64,000 nt of DNA from Mycobacterium sp. NS-7484. GTDB lineage: Bacteria > Actinomycetota > Actinomycetes > Mycobacteriales > Mycobacteriaceae. The stretch spans positions 24,198-88,197 of the forward strand of contig NZ_MBEJ01000110.1 of assembly GCF_001953975.1 (NCBI RefSeq), written 5' to 3'. This document shows, piece by piece, positions 8,160-16,531 of this stretch. The stretch's first letter is position 1, and each line of letters starts with the position of its first letter. The notes below the pieces were generated by a model. It searched no databases, was not told the DNA's origin, and worked only from the letters and a program-made list of their open reading frames with translations. A program made the translations under genes and the position numbers.

Positions 8160-9295
8160 CCGAGGCCACCACCGCCACGATGACCGAAGCCGATGTCCGT
8201 CGCATCGCCGAGAATCTCGACCCGGTCTCCTACCGCGACGACCTCGAGCAACCACGGGCCGGAGAAGCCGAGGTGATCGAAAAGATCATCGCGGCACTGC
8301 GCAAGAACAACGAGCGGGCGTACAAGAAGTTCAAACGGGGCCTGCGGGATGCCCACGCCAAGAGTCACGCCGTGCTGCGCGGTGAACTGATCGTCAACCC
8401 CGACCTGCCCGGTGTGCTGGCCCAGGGGATGTTCGCCGAGCCGCGCAGTTATCCGGTGATCGCGCGCATTTCGACGACCTCGGGGGTGTTGCGTAGCGAC
8501 AAGATGCGCGGTGTCCGCGGCCTGGCCCTCAAGGCCATCGGCGTGCACGGGGCCCGGGCGATGGACGACGAACCGAACATCACCCAGGACTTCGTGTTGG
8601 TCACCCACGAGGAGTTCCTGTTCGCCGATGCCCACGCCTATCTCAGACTGGGAATGCCCACGGCCAGTGCGCTGGCCCGGTTGTCCGACGGGGTGCTCGG
8701 CGCGGGCAGTGAACTGTTGGGTCTGCTGAAGAAGGTCGGGCTGCCACTCCCGCCGAACCTGGCGGTGTTCGTCGCCCCCAACCGGCCGATCCTGGGCGAG
8801 ACCTTCTTCTCCTCCGCACCCATCCGCTACGGCGACTACGTGGCGAGGTTCAAGTACGAGCCGTCCTCGCCCGAGGTCAAAGCTCTTGCCGGGCAACTCC
8901 TCCCACGAAATCCCGGTCAAGATGCCCACCGTGACCTGATCATGGAATTTTTCGAGAACAACTGTGCGGAATACACCTTCAGCGTGCAGCTGTGCACCGA
9001 TGCCCAGACGATGCCGATCGAGGATGCCACGAAGCACTGGGACACCTCGGTCTCGCCCTACCTACCGGTCGCCAAAATCGTGTTCCCCCGGCAGAACCCC
9101 TACAGCGCGCTGCGTCGGGCCTACGGCGACGACGTGTTGTCGTTCAACTCATGGCGTGGGCTCGAAGCCCACCGGCCGCTGGGGTCGATCAACCGGTTGA
9201 AACGCACGGTGTACGAGGCCTCGAGCGACTTCCGGCACCTCAAGAACCACGTCGAACGGCACGAACCGTCGGATATCTCCGAGCTTCCGGACTGA
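8156..9295 (+). CDS. Catalase-like heme protein (y4iL/catalase-related peroxidase type)
   Basis: A 379-residue protein of the minimal catalase family, shorter than true catalases (about 480 or more). Distal histidine H67 lies in DAHAKSH, which corresponds to the HAKG motif of catalases, and N141 in NITQDF corresponds to the distal asparagine region. The C-terminal block RPLGSINRLKRTVYEAS is typical of the family and carries a tyrosine that may be the axial heme ligand (inference). ATG 8156 is chosen over ATG 8150 because AGAAAGG lies 7 bases upstream of it, and because it overlaps the dioxygenase stop as ATGA, giving translational coupling. Relatives of this fold convert fatty-acid hydroperoxides (for example coral allene oxide synthase), so it may act on the product of the preceding enzyme. 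Confidence 0.85.
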   Translation: MTEATTATMTEADVRRIAENLDPVSYRDDLEQPRAGEAEVIEKIIAALRKNNERAYKKFKRGLRDAHAKSHAVLRGELIVNPDLPGVLAQGMFAEPRSYPVIARISTTSGVLRSDKMRGVRGLALKAIGVHGARAMDDEPNITQDFVLVTHEEFLFADAHAYLRLGMPTASALARLSDGVLGAGSELLGLLKKVGLPLPPNLAVFVAPNRPILGETFFSSAPIRYGDYVARFKYEPSSPEVKALAGQLLPRNPGQDAHRDLIMEFFENNCAEYTFSVQLCTDAQTMPIEDATKHWDTSVSPYLPVAKIVFPRQNPYSALRRAYGDDVLSFNSWRGLEAHRPLGSINRLKRTVYEASSDFRHLKNHVERHEPSDISELPD

Positions 9296-9403
9296 ACCTC
9301 AGCGAACGGGAATTGCTTGACATGGCAAGAACTTCCAGCCTCGTCGCCCACAGACGTCATGCCGTTGACCCGAGGTTCGCCAGCGTCGGCGGTCCGATGC
9401 CCT

Positions 9404-9409
9404 TAGACT
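9404..9409 (+). promoter_or_regulatory. Candidate -10 element for a leaderless LuxR-type regulator transcript
   Basis: TAGACT matches the mycobacterial TAnnnT -10 pattern and ends 8 bases before ATG 9418. No ribosome site precedes that ATG, so transcription may start at or next to the start codon. No clear -35 element is seen at the usual distance. Confidence 0.35.
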
Positions 9410-9417
9410 CTGCGTTC

Positions 9418-12018
9418 ATGCCTGGTCAGTGGCAGCTTCTGGACCGGCCCACCGAGCACGAGGCCATCCGGTCCGCCCTCAGTGGGACCGAGAGCTGCGG
9501 AGTAATCCTCGTCGGGGCTGCCGGCGTGGGCAAGACCACGTTGGCGCGCACCGTCACAGCATCGTTGGGCCGTAGGGTGCACTGGACGGCCTGTACCGAA
9601 TCGTCCCGCAGCATTCCGCTCGGCGCCTTCGCCCATTGGGTCTCCTCGACGGCTTCGCGCGACCCCATCGCGCTCATCGGATCGGCGCGTGAATCGCTTG
9701 TGTCCGACGGTGACACCGTCGTCGGTATCGACGACGCCCACCTGCTCGACCAGTTGTCGGCCACCCTGTTGCACCAGATCGCCGTCGAACGTTCCGGGCA
9801 TGTGGTGGCCACCGTGCGCAGCGGCGAACCGGTACCCGACGCCGTCACCTCGCTGTGGAAGGACGGCTACCTCCAGCGCTTCGAGCTCAGCCCGTTCACC
9901 AAGCAGCAGAGCATCGCCCTGATCGAAACCGTGCTGGGCGGAACACTTGAGGGTCTCAGCGCCGACGTGATGTGGCAGACCTCCGGCGGCAACCCGCTGT
10001 TCTTGCGCAACATGGTCGAGGGCGCTCTCGACGCCGGAACGCTGGCCGAGGTCAACGGGGTCTGGCAGTTCCGCGGTCCCACCGTCATCCCGTCCGGGCT
10101 CGTCGAACTGCTCGACGAGCGACTCGCGCATGCCGGTGAAGATGTGTTGCATGCGCTGAAACTGCTGTCGCTGTGCGAACCGCTCGACATCGATGCACTG
10201 GCCGAACTCGCCGGGGAGGAGGCGGTGGACGCGGCCGAGATGCGCGGCCTGATCCGGATCGTCTCCGACGACGGTCAGATCAACGTCCGGTTCTCGCACC
10301 CGTTGTTCGGCGAGGTGGTGCGCCGCCGGGTGGGTACCGCATCGGCCCGCAAACTCCGCGGTCGCATCGCCAAGATCCTGCACGAACGTAACCTCGACTC
10401 CCCGGCCAGCCGAATCAAGTTGGCCGAGTTGGCCATCGAGAGTGATCAGGGCACCGACATCGAACTGCTGATCACCGCCGCGAAAGACGCGGTGTTCCTG
10501 TCCAACCTTCCGCTCGGGGAGAAACTGGCGCGCGCGGCGTTCGACCACGGCGGTGGCCTGGGTGCGGCGGCCCTGCTGTCCCGCGCGCTGTTGTGGCAGG
10601 GTCATCCCGCCCAGGCCGACAGCATCCTGGAGCAGTTCTCCCCCGCCGATCTCAACGAATTGGAACTTGTGCAGTGGGGCGTACCGCGGGTGTCCAACCT
10701 GTTCTGGTCCATGGGCGAGGTGGGGCGGGCGGATCAAGTGCTGGCGCTCCTGCAGCAGCGGGTCAGCCACCCGGCCCTGCGGTTGATCATCGACGCCACC
10801 GGCGCGGGAATGGCCGTGCACCAGAACAAGATCGACGAGGGCCTGACGATCGCCGAACGAGTGCTGGCCACGCCCGAGGCGCCCCGCCAGGCCGTGGATT
10901 TCGCGGCGTTCGCCGCGGGGTTGTCGATGCCGTTGGTGGGCCGGGGCGATGATTTCCTGCCGATCGCGTCGCGGTGCCGCGCGCAACGCAAGACCACCGA
11001 CGGCATGGTCCGCATCATGGTGTTCTACGGCGAGGTGCTGGCTCTGGCCTACACCGGCCGGCTGGATCTGGCCCGGCAGCGCGCCACCGAATACGCCGAG
11101 TTCTCCTCGGCCGGCCAGTTCGCCGGATGGGCCATCGCCAAGATCATGGAGGGCGTGGCCGCCACCCACAGTGGCCGGTTCCGGGACGCCATCTCGGCGA
11201 TCGAGCAGGCGCTGGCCGCACTGAACGCCGAGAGCTCACTGCCCTGGCAGCTGCCCGGCCGGCTGCTGTTGGCTCGCGCGTACGCCGGGGTGGGCAACCC
11301 CACCGACGCCGAACGGGTGCTCGCCGACGCCGAGGAACACTCGGGCGAATTCATGGCCCTGCACGAGCCGCATCGGATGATCGCCAAGGCCTGGCTTGCC
11401 GCCGCCAAAGGGAGTCACCGCTCAGCCATCGACCAGGCCCGCGCCGCCGCTGACGCCGCACATTCCTGCGGCCAGTTCGCCGTCGAGGTCGAGGCTCTGC
11501 ACAGCGCGGCCCGGTTCGGCGACCGCAGTGTCACCCGTCGTCTGCAGGACCTGGTGGACCGCGTCGGCGGCCCGCTGGCGGCGCTGTACGCCCGCCACGC
11601 CGCGGCCGTGACCGCCGCGGATCCGGGCGAATTGGACAAGGTGGCCGCCGCATTCGAAACCGCTGGTGTCCTGTTGTCGGCGGCGGACGCTGCGGCCCAG
11701 GCGGTGCCGCTGCACGATCGCGCCGGACATCGCCGCAACAGCACCGAATCTGCCGCCCGCGCACTGCAATTGGCGGCCAAGTGCGGTGGGGCCGCCACCC
11801 CGGCGATCCGTTCGGCGGCCCGCCCGCTGCCGGTGACGGGCCGCGAGCGTGAGGTGGCCGGACTCGTCGCGCAGGGCCTGTCCAACCGTGAGATCGCCGA
11901 ACGCCTGACCGTCTCGGTCCGCACCGTCGAGGGCCACATCTACCGGGCCTGCATCAAACTCGACGTGGCCGACCGCGACGAGCTCGCCAAGATCGTCTGG
12001 AGCGATCTGGCTCAGTAG
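9418..12018 (+). CDS. LAL-type LuxR family transcriptional regulator (AAA-like ATPase plus HTH)
   Basis: An 866-residue large ATP-binding LuxR regulator. The N-terminal P-loop GAAGVGKTT (K39, T40) and a Walker B-like VVGIDDAHLL (about residue 100) form an ATPase domain. The middle is an alpha-helical, alanine-rich repeat region. The C-terminus is a LuxR/GerE helix-turn-helix with TGREREVAGLVAQGLSN and SVRTVEGHIYRACIKL. Such proteins are usually activators gated by ATP and a ligand. It lies 122 bp downstream of the heme-enzyme pair on the same strand and may regulate it (inference). ATG 9418 is chosen on the leaderless-type -10 and because the domain begins at once; in-frame ATGs at 9396 and 9322 lack ribosome sites. 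Its end overlaps the nitrate reductase end by 7 bp, tail to tail. Confidence 0.85.
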   Translation: MPGQWQLLDRPTEHEAIRSALSGTESCGVILVGAAGVGKTTLARTVTASLGRRVHWTACTESSRSIPLGAFAHWVSSTASRDPIALIGSARESLVSDGDTVVGIDDAHLLDQLSATLLHQIAVERSGHVVATVRSGEPVPDAVTSLWKDGYLQRFELSPFTKQQSIALIETVLGGTLEGLSADVMWQTSGGNPLFLRNMVEGALDAGTLAEVNGVWQFRGPTVIPSGLVELLDERLAHAGEDVLHALKLLSLCEPLDIDALAELAGEEAVDAAEMRGLIRIVSDDGQINVRFSHPLFGEVVRRRVGTASARKLRGRIAKILHERNLDSPASRIKLAELAIESDQGTDIELLITAAKDAVFLSNLPLGEKLARAAFDHGGGLGAAALLSRALLWQGHPAQADSILEQFSPADLNELELVQWGVPRVSNLFWSMGEVGRADQVLALLQQRVSHPALRLIIDATGAGMAVHQNKIDEGLTIAERVLATPEAPRQAVDFAAFAAGLSMPLVGRGDDFLPIASRCRAQRKTTDGMVRIMVFYGEVLALAYTGRLDLARQRATEYAEFSSAGQFAGWAIAKIMEGVAATHSGRFRDAISAIEQALAALNAESSLPWQLPGRLLLARAYAGVGNPTDAERVLADAEEHSGEFMALHEPHRMIAKAWLAAAKGSHRSAIDQARAAADAAHSCGQFAVEVEALHSAARFGDRSVTRRLQDLVDRVGGPLAALYARHAAAVTAADPGELDKVAAAFETAGVLLSAADAAAQAVPLHDRAGHRRNSTESAARALQLAAKCGGAATPAIRSAARPLPVTGREREVAGLVAQGLSNREIAERLTVSVRTVEGHIYRACIKLDVADRDELAKIVWSDLAQ

Positions 12019-15000
12019 ACGTCGCGCACGTACCGCTTGTCGGCGATCAGTTCCCGCTTGTAGTCACGCGTGGTGTCCTCGGACATGCCGCCGTGGGTGC
12101 GCAGGATCGTGCTGAGCGCGGCGTCGACGTCCTTTGCCATCCGGGCCGCGTCACCGCAGACGTAGAAATGTGCGCCCTCGGCCAGCCAGCGCCATACCTC
12201 TGCGCCGGCCTCGAGCATCTTGTGCTGGACGTACACCCGGTCGGCCTGGTCGCGGGAGAACGCCAGATCCAGCCGGCTCAAGAACCCGTCACCAGCCATC
12301 TCCTCGAGCTCGTTGCGATAGTAGAAGTTCTCACGGCGATGCTGATCGCCGAAGAACAACCAGTTGCGGCCGGTGTGCCCGAGTGCCCGCCGCTCCTGCA
12401 GGAATCCCCGGAACGGGGCGATGCCGGTGCCGGGGCCGACCATGATCATCGGGGTGCCCGCGCCCTCGGGTGGACGGAAGTGCGGTGAGCGTTGCAGGAA
12501 AACCGGTGCGGCCGCAGCCCGGTCAGCCAGGAAGGTGGAACACACCCCACTGCGCATCGTCCCGCCGGCGCCGCGGTAACGCACCACCGACACCGTCAGC
12601 TGTATCTCCCGTGGACTGACCAACGGACTCGACGAGATCGAGTAGTTGCGCGGGGTGAGTCGGACCAGCACCTCCTGCCACTGTTGTGGGTCGGCGCGGA
12701 CCGCGAACTCGGTGACCACGTCCAGGCCGTTGCGGTTGTGCAACCACCGACGGTGCCGTTCACCGGAACCGCGCAGCCGCTTGGCCGCGGCCCGGTCGGT
12801 GCAGGAATCGGCGACGAACCGCAGCAAGTCCGGGGTGATCCGGCAGATGTCGTAGGAGCAAATGAGCGCGTCCCGCAGGGACTGCTCGACGCCGTCGACC
12901 TCGATCACCGAGTCGGGGTTCAGCGCGGTGGCCGCCAGCCAGGCGTCCACCACGGCCGGGTCGTTACTGGCGTACACGCCGAGTGAGTCGCCCACCGCGT
13001 AGCCGACGTCGTAATCGGAGATGTCGAAACCCAACTGGCGCACCTCCTTGGCCGCCCCGGGGGCCGTCAGCACCTCGTTACGTGTCACCGTCGCCAGAAT
13101 CGGCTTGGCTCGGGTGAATTCGTCGGGCTCGGTGGGGATGACGGTACGGCCTCGGCCGATCACCACCGGTTCGGGCGCCGCACCGGTGAGTGCCTGGGTG
13201 ACCGCCTCGGCCCACGACCGCAGCGGCTCGTCGTCGTAGGCCTCACACTCGGCGCGGTCGAGCAGCTTCGTGGCCCCCAGATCGGCCAGCCGGTGATCCA
13301 GAGCCTTGGCGTGTCCACAGAAGTTGCCGTAAGACCGGTCACCGATCCCGAGCACCGCATACCGAATGCCGTGCAGCGCCGGGGCATTCGGAGCCTGCAG
13401 CCGGCTCCAGAAGTCGGCCCCGTTGTCCGGCGGGCCCCCGTCCCCGAACGTGCTGGTGATCACCAGGATGTCACGTGCAGCGGCCAGATCGGCAAGGTCG
13501 AGCTCATCCATGTTGACCAGGGCGGCGCCGTCGATGCGGCCCGCGAGCCCAGCCGCGAACTCCTCGGCGGTCCCGGTCTGGGAGGCCCACACCACCAGTG
13601 GGCCGCCCGGTACCGAGCGTTCGACCCGGCCGACACGCGAATAGCGCCCGGCCAGCAGACCATCCACCCAGAGCCGCACCTTGGCGCTCACCGGCGCGAC
13701 GTCGGGCAGCACCGGCACATCGGCCGGGGCATCCGGCAACCCGGTGAAAAAGCCGGCCAGATAGATCTTTTCGTCGAGGCTCAGCGCGGGTTTGGGCGCG
13801 GCACCCACACCCATTTCGATCGCCAGCGGATGCCGGGCGGCTGTGCCGTCAACCGAACGGGCCGGGCGCAGGCTCACCGCGCACACCTTGAATTCCGGCT
13901 GCAACGACTCCGGGTCGACGGCGTCGTTGGTCACCGCGTTCACGGTGAGGTATTCGCCGTGTTCGTCGTTCCAGTGAAACGGTGCGAAACAGTTTCCCGG
14001 CCGCACCCGGTCCGACACCACCGCGGGCAGCACCGCGCGGCCGCGCCGCGACGTCAACTCGACCGGTTGTCCGTCGACGATGTCGAGTTCCATGGCGTCG
14101 ACCGGGTGGATTTCGACGAACGGCGCCGGGTTGAGTTTGTTGAGCTTGTCCACCGTGCCGGTCTTGGTCATGGTGTGCCATTGATGTTGCAGCCGACCGG
14201 TATTGAGCACCATCGGATAGTCGTCATCAGGCATCTCCGCGGCGTCCATGTGCGGCCGAGCGTGGAACACCGCGCGCCGTGACGGCGTGGCGAAGGCCAG
14301 CCGCGGCCGCCGGCCGTCGGCGTCGACGAACAGATCCTGGCTGACACCGTCGTTGAGATAGCGGATGGGGTGGCGATCGTCGTCCGCGCCGGGGTCGTCG
14401 ACCGGCGGGACCGGCCACTGCAACGGTGTGCGCCGCAGCCTCTCATAGCTCGCGCCGCGTAGGTCGTATCCGGTCGCCGGATTGGCGAACCCGCGGATCT
14501 CGTCGAAGATCTCTTCTGCCGAGGCGTAGTCGAAATGCTCGGCAAAACCCAAGTGCGCGGCCAGCTGACAGATCATTTGCCAGTCCGGCCGCGCCTCACC
14601 GACGGGGTCGACCGACTGGGACAACAGGGTGAGGTTGCGTTCCGAATTCACCATGACGCCTTCGGATTCCGCCCACAACGCGGCGGGCAGCAGGATGTCG
14701 GCGTAGTGATTGGTCGCTGTGGAACGGTAGGCGTCCTGGACGATCACCAACTCGGCCGCTTCCAGGCCGTTGATCACGGTCTTACGGTTGGCCACGCTGG
14801 CAACCGGATTCGTGCAGATGATCCAGCACGCCTTGATCTGGCCCTGCGCCATCTGCTCGAACATGCCGATCGTGCCCGGCCCCGCCTCGGGGCGGATGGT
14901 GCCGGGCGCCAAACCCCACCGGGCCTCGACGAACTCGCGGTCTTCAGCCGCGAACACGCTCCGCTGGCCGGGCAGACCCGGACCCATGTACCCCATTTCG

Positions 15001-16031
15001 CGACCACCCATGGCGTTGGGCTGGCCGGTCAGCGACATCGGCCCACTTCCCGGGCGGCAGATGGCGCCGGTGGCCAGGTGCAGGTTACAGATCGCGTTCG
15101 TGTTCCAGGTGCCGTGCGTGCTCTGGTTCAGACCCATCGTCCAGCAGCTCATCCACTCGCCGGCCGCGCCGATCATCGCTGCCGCGGTGCGGATGTCGGC
15201 CTCGGGGATCCCGGTGATCCCGGCGACCACCTCCGGCGGGTAGTCGGCCAGGAATTCGGGCATTCCGTCCCAGCCGGTGGTGTGCTCGGCGATGAACTCG
15301 CTGTCGATGTCGCCGTTGTGCACCAGCAGGTGCAGCAGACCGTTGAGCAGGGCCAGATCGGTCCCCGGTTTGATCTGCAGGAACAGATCAGCGCGTTCGG
15401 CGGTCGCCGTGCGGCGCGGGTCCACCACGATCAGCTTGGCGCCGGTCTTGAGCCGATCAGCCATGCGCAGGAACAGGATCGGATGACAATCGGCCATGTT
15501 TGCGCCGATGACGAAAAACAGGTCGGCCCGGTCGAAGTCGGTGTAGGACCCCGGAGGCCCGTCGGCGCCGAGCGACTGTTTGAAACCAGTACCGGCACTG
15601 GCCATGCACAACCGCGAGTTGGATTCGATATGCACCGTGCGCAGGAACCCCTTGGCCAGCTTGGTGGCCAGATACTGTGCCTCCAAGGACATCTGCCCGG
15701 ACACATACAGCGCCACCGAGTCCGGGCCGTGCTCGTCGACGATGGCCCGCAGCCGGCGGCCGGCCTCGGCCACGGCATCGTCGACCGGGGTCGGCGTCAG
15801 TTCGTCGGCACGGGTGGGCCGCAACAATGCCGACGTGAGCCGCTCGTCGTCAGCGGCCATCATCTCGGCATGCATCGCGCCCTTGGTGCACAGCCGACCG
15901 AAATTCGTGGGGTGGAGCTTGTCCCCGCTGACCCTGGCGATCACCGTCCGGCCGGCGTCGACTCGGGTGCTGACCTCGATGCCGCAACCCACACCGCAGT
16001 ACGAGCACGCAGTCCGGTGGGTCGCCTCCAT
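12012..16031 (-). CDS. nasN: Single-chain diflavin assimilatory nitrate reductase (NasN type)
   Basis: A fusion of about 1339 residues. The N-terminus carries a [4Fe-4S] site (C9, C12, C16, C48) and a bis-MGD molybdopterin oxidoreductase domain to about residue 720. A flavodoxin-like FMN domain follows (WASQTGTAEEF, about 813; STFGDGGPP). The C-terminus is a cytochrome P450-reductase-like FAD/NADPH module (RNYSISSSP about 1127; GPGTGIAPFRGFL about 1200; YVCGDAARM). Electrons should flow NADPH, FAD, FMN, Fe-S, Mo to reduce nitrate to nitrite in the cytosol. It matches the monomeric diflavin nitrate reductase described in M. smegmatis (recalled). ATG 16031 is preferred; a GTG two codons upstream is possible. 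No nitrite reductase or nitrate transporter gene is next to it. Confidence 0.9.
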   Translation of the reverse strand: MEATHRTACSYCGVGCGIEVSTRVDAGRTVIARVSGDKLHPTNFGRLCTKGAMHAEMMAADDERLTSALLRPTRADELTPTPVDDAVAEAGRRLRAIVDEHGPDSVALYVSGQMSLEAQYLATKLAKGFLRTVHIESNSRLCMASAGTGFKQSLGADGPPGSYTDFDRADLFFVIGANMADCHPILFLRMADRLKTGAKLIVVDPRRTATAERADLFLQIKPGTDLALLNGLLHLLVHNGDIDSEFIAEHTTGWDGMPEFLADYPPEVVAGITGIPEADIRTAAAMIGAAGEWMSCWTMGLNQSTHGTWNTNAICNLHLATGAICRPGSGPMSLTGQPNAMGGREMGYMGPGLPGQRSVFAAEDREFVEARWGLAPGTIRPEAGPGTIGMFEQMAQGQIKACWIICTNPVASVANRKTVINGLEAAELVIVQDAYRSTATNHYADILLPAALWAESEGVMVNSERNLTLLSQSVDPVGEARPDWQMICQLAAHLGFAEHFDYASAEEIFDEIRGFANPATGYDLRGASYERLRRTPLQWPVPPVDDPGADDDRHPIRYLNDGVSQDLFVDADGRRPRLAFATPSRRAVFHARPHMDAAEMPDDDYPMVLNTGRLQHQWHTMTKTGTVDKLNKLNPAPFVEIHPVDAMELDIVDGQPVELTSRRGRAVLPAVVSDRVRPGNCFAPFHWNDEHGEYLTVNAVTNDAVDPESLQPEFKVCAVSLRPARSVDGTAARHPLAIEMGVGAAPKPALSLDEKIYLAGFFTGLPDAPADVPVLPDVAPVSAKVRLWVDGLLAGRYSRVGRVERSVPGGPLVVWASQTGTAEEFAAGLAGRIDGAALVNMDELDLADLAAARDILVITSTFGDGGPPDNGADFWSRLQAPNAPALHGIRYAVLGIGDRSYGNFCGHAKALDHRLADLGATKLLDRAECEAYDDEPLRSWAEAVTQALTGAAPEPVVIGRGRTVIPTEPDEFTRAKPILATVTRNEVLTAPGAAKEVRQLGFDISDYDVGYAVGDSLGVYASNDPAVVDAWLAATALNPDSVIEVDGVEQSLRDALICSYDICRITPDLLRFVADSCTDRAAAKRLRGSGERHRRWLHNRNGLDVVTEFAVRADPQQWQEVLVRLTPRNYSISSSPLVSPREIQLTVSVVRYRGAGGTMRSGVCSTFLADRAAAAPVFLQRSPHFRPPEGAGTPMIMVGPGTGIAPFRGFLQERRALGHTGRNWLFFGDQHRRENFYYRNELEEMAGDGFLSRLDLAFSRDQADRVYVQHKMLEAGAEVWRWLAEGAHFYVCGDAARMAKDVDAALSTILRTHGGMSEDTTRDYKRELIADKRYVRDVY

Positions 16032-16064
16032 GCCCACATCGTCGGGTGAGGGTGTTGTCGGATC

Positions 16065-16079
16065 TTTCCGGCGAGGTTA
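16065..16079 (-). promoter_or_regulatory. Weak candidate GlnR half-site pair upstream of the nitrate reductase
   Basis: On the coding strand TAAC, six bases, then GGAAA resembles the actinobacterial GlnR a/b pair (TnAC-n6-GnAAC), with the last base off consensus. It lies 34 bases upstream of the start codon. Nitrogen control of nitrate assimilation by GlnR is known in actinobacteria; its action here is inference. Confidence 0.25.
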
Positions 16080-16144
16080 TCGCCGCGAAAACTGATCCTC
16101 ACCGCTGCGGTACCCGCGCGGTGAGGACGATTTGCCCAGGTCAG

Positions 16145-16531
16145 CTACCCCGGCTTGACGGCCAGCACTGGTTTGGGGCACTCCAACAAGAGTTGCTGTG
16201 ACACGCTGCCCAGCAACAGCTTGCCCACCGGACTGCGGTGGCGGATGCCGATCACCAACAGCTCGGCGTCCTCGCGATCCATCGCGTCGAGCAATTCGGT
16301 GGCGGCGTCGACCCCTACCGGTTGCCGGAACTCGAACGGTACGCCGCTCTCCCGCAGCCGCTCCTCGACATCGTGGATCTGCCCCGAGCGGGCGAAGCGC
16401 GCGTCGACATACGCCTCCCCCGACGTCGAGTTGATCACCAGCAAGCTGGTGCCGCGCAGCTTGGCCTCGGCGATGCCGTGCTCGATGGCGGCGGCACCGA
16501 AGGCGTCCGCGGAGTAGCCGATGACTATCAT
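16145..16531 (-). CDS. Universal stress protein (UspA family), coupled to tctA
   Basis: A 128-residue single-domain Usp of the ATP-binding type. The N-terminal strand MIVIGYS and the C-terminal ATP-loop GIRHRSPVGKLLLGSVSQQLL match the G-2x-G-9x-G(S/T) nucleotide site. Its ATG overlaps the tctA stop as ATGA (16528-16531), so it is the last gene of the tctCBA-usp operon and is probably translated by coupling. That placement suggests a regulatory or energy-sensing role in tricarboxylate uptake, but no direct evidence exists in the sequence. Only 113 bp separate it from the nitrate reductase start; both are on the minus strand. Confidence 0.9.
   Translation of the reverse strand: MIVIGYSADAFGAAAIEHGIAEAKLRGTSLLVINSTSGEAYVDARFARSGQIHDVEERLRESGVPFEFRQPVGVDAATELLDAMDREDAELLVIGIRHRSPVGKLLLGSVSQQLLLECPKPVLAVKPG

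Noticed and set aside
9403..11169. Long minus-strand open frame inside the LuxR-type gene
   Set aside because: It is a GC-skewed shadow of the plus-strand regulator. It has no recognisable domain, while the plus frame has a P-loop and a LuxR helix-turn-helix.
14535..16049. 504-codon plus-strand open frame
   Set aside because: It is a shadow of the molybdopterin domain of the nitrate reductase.
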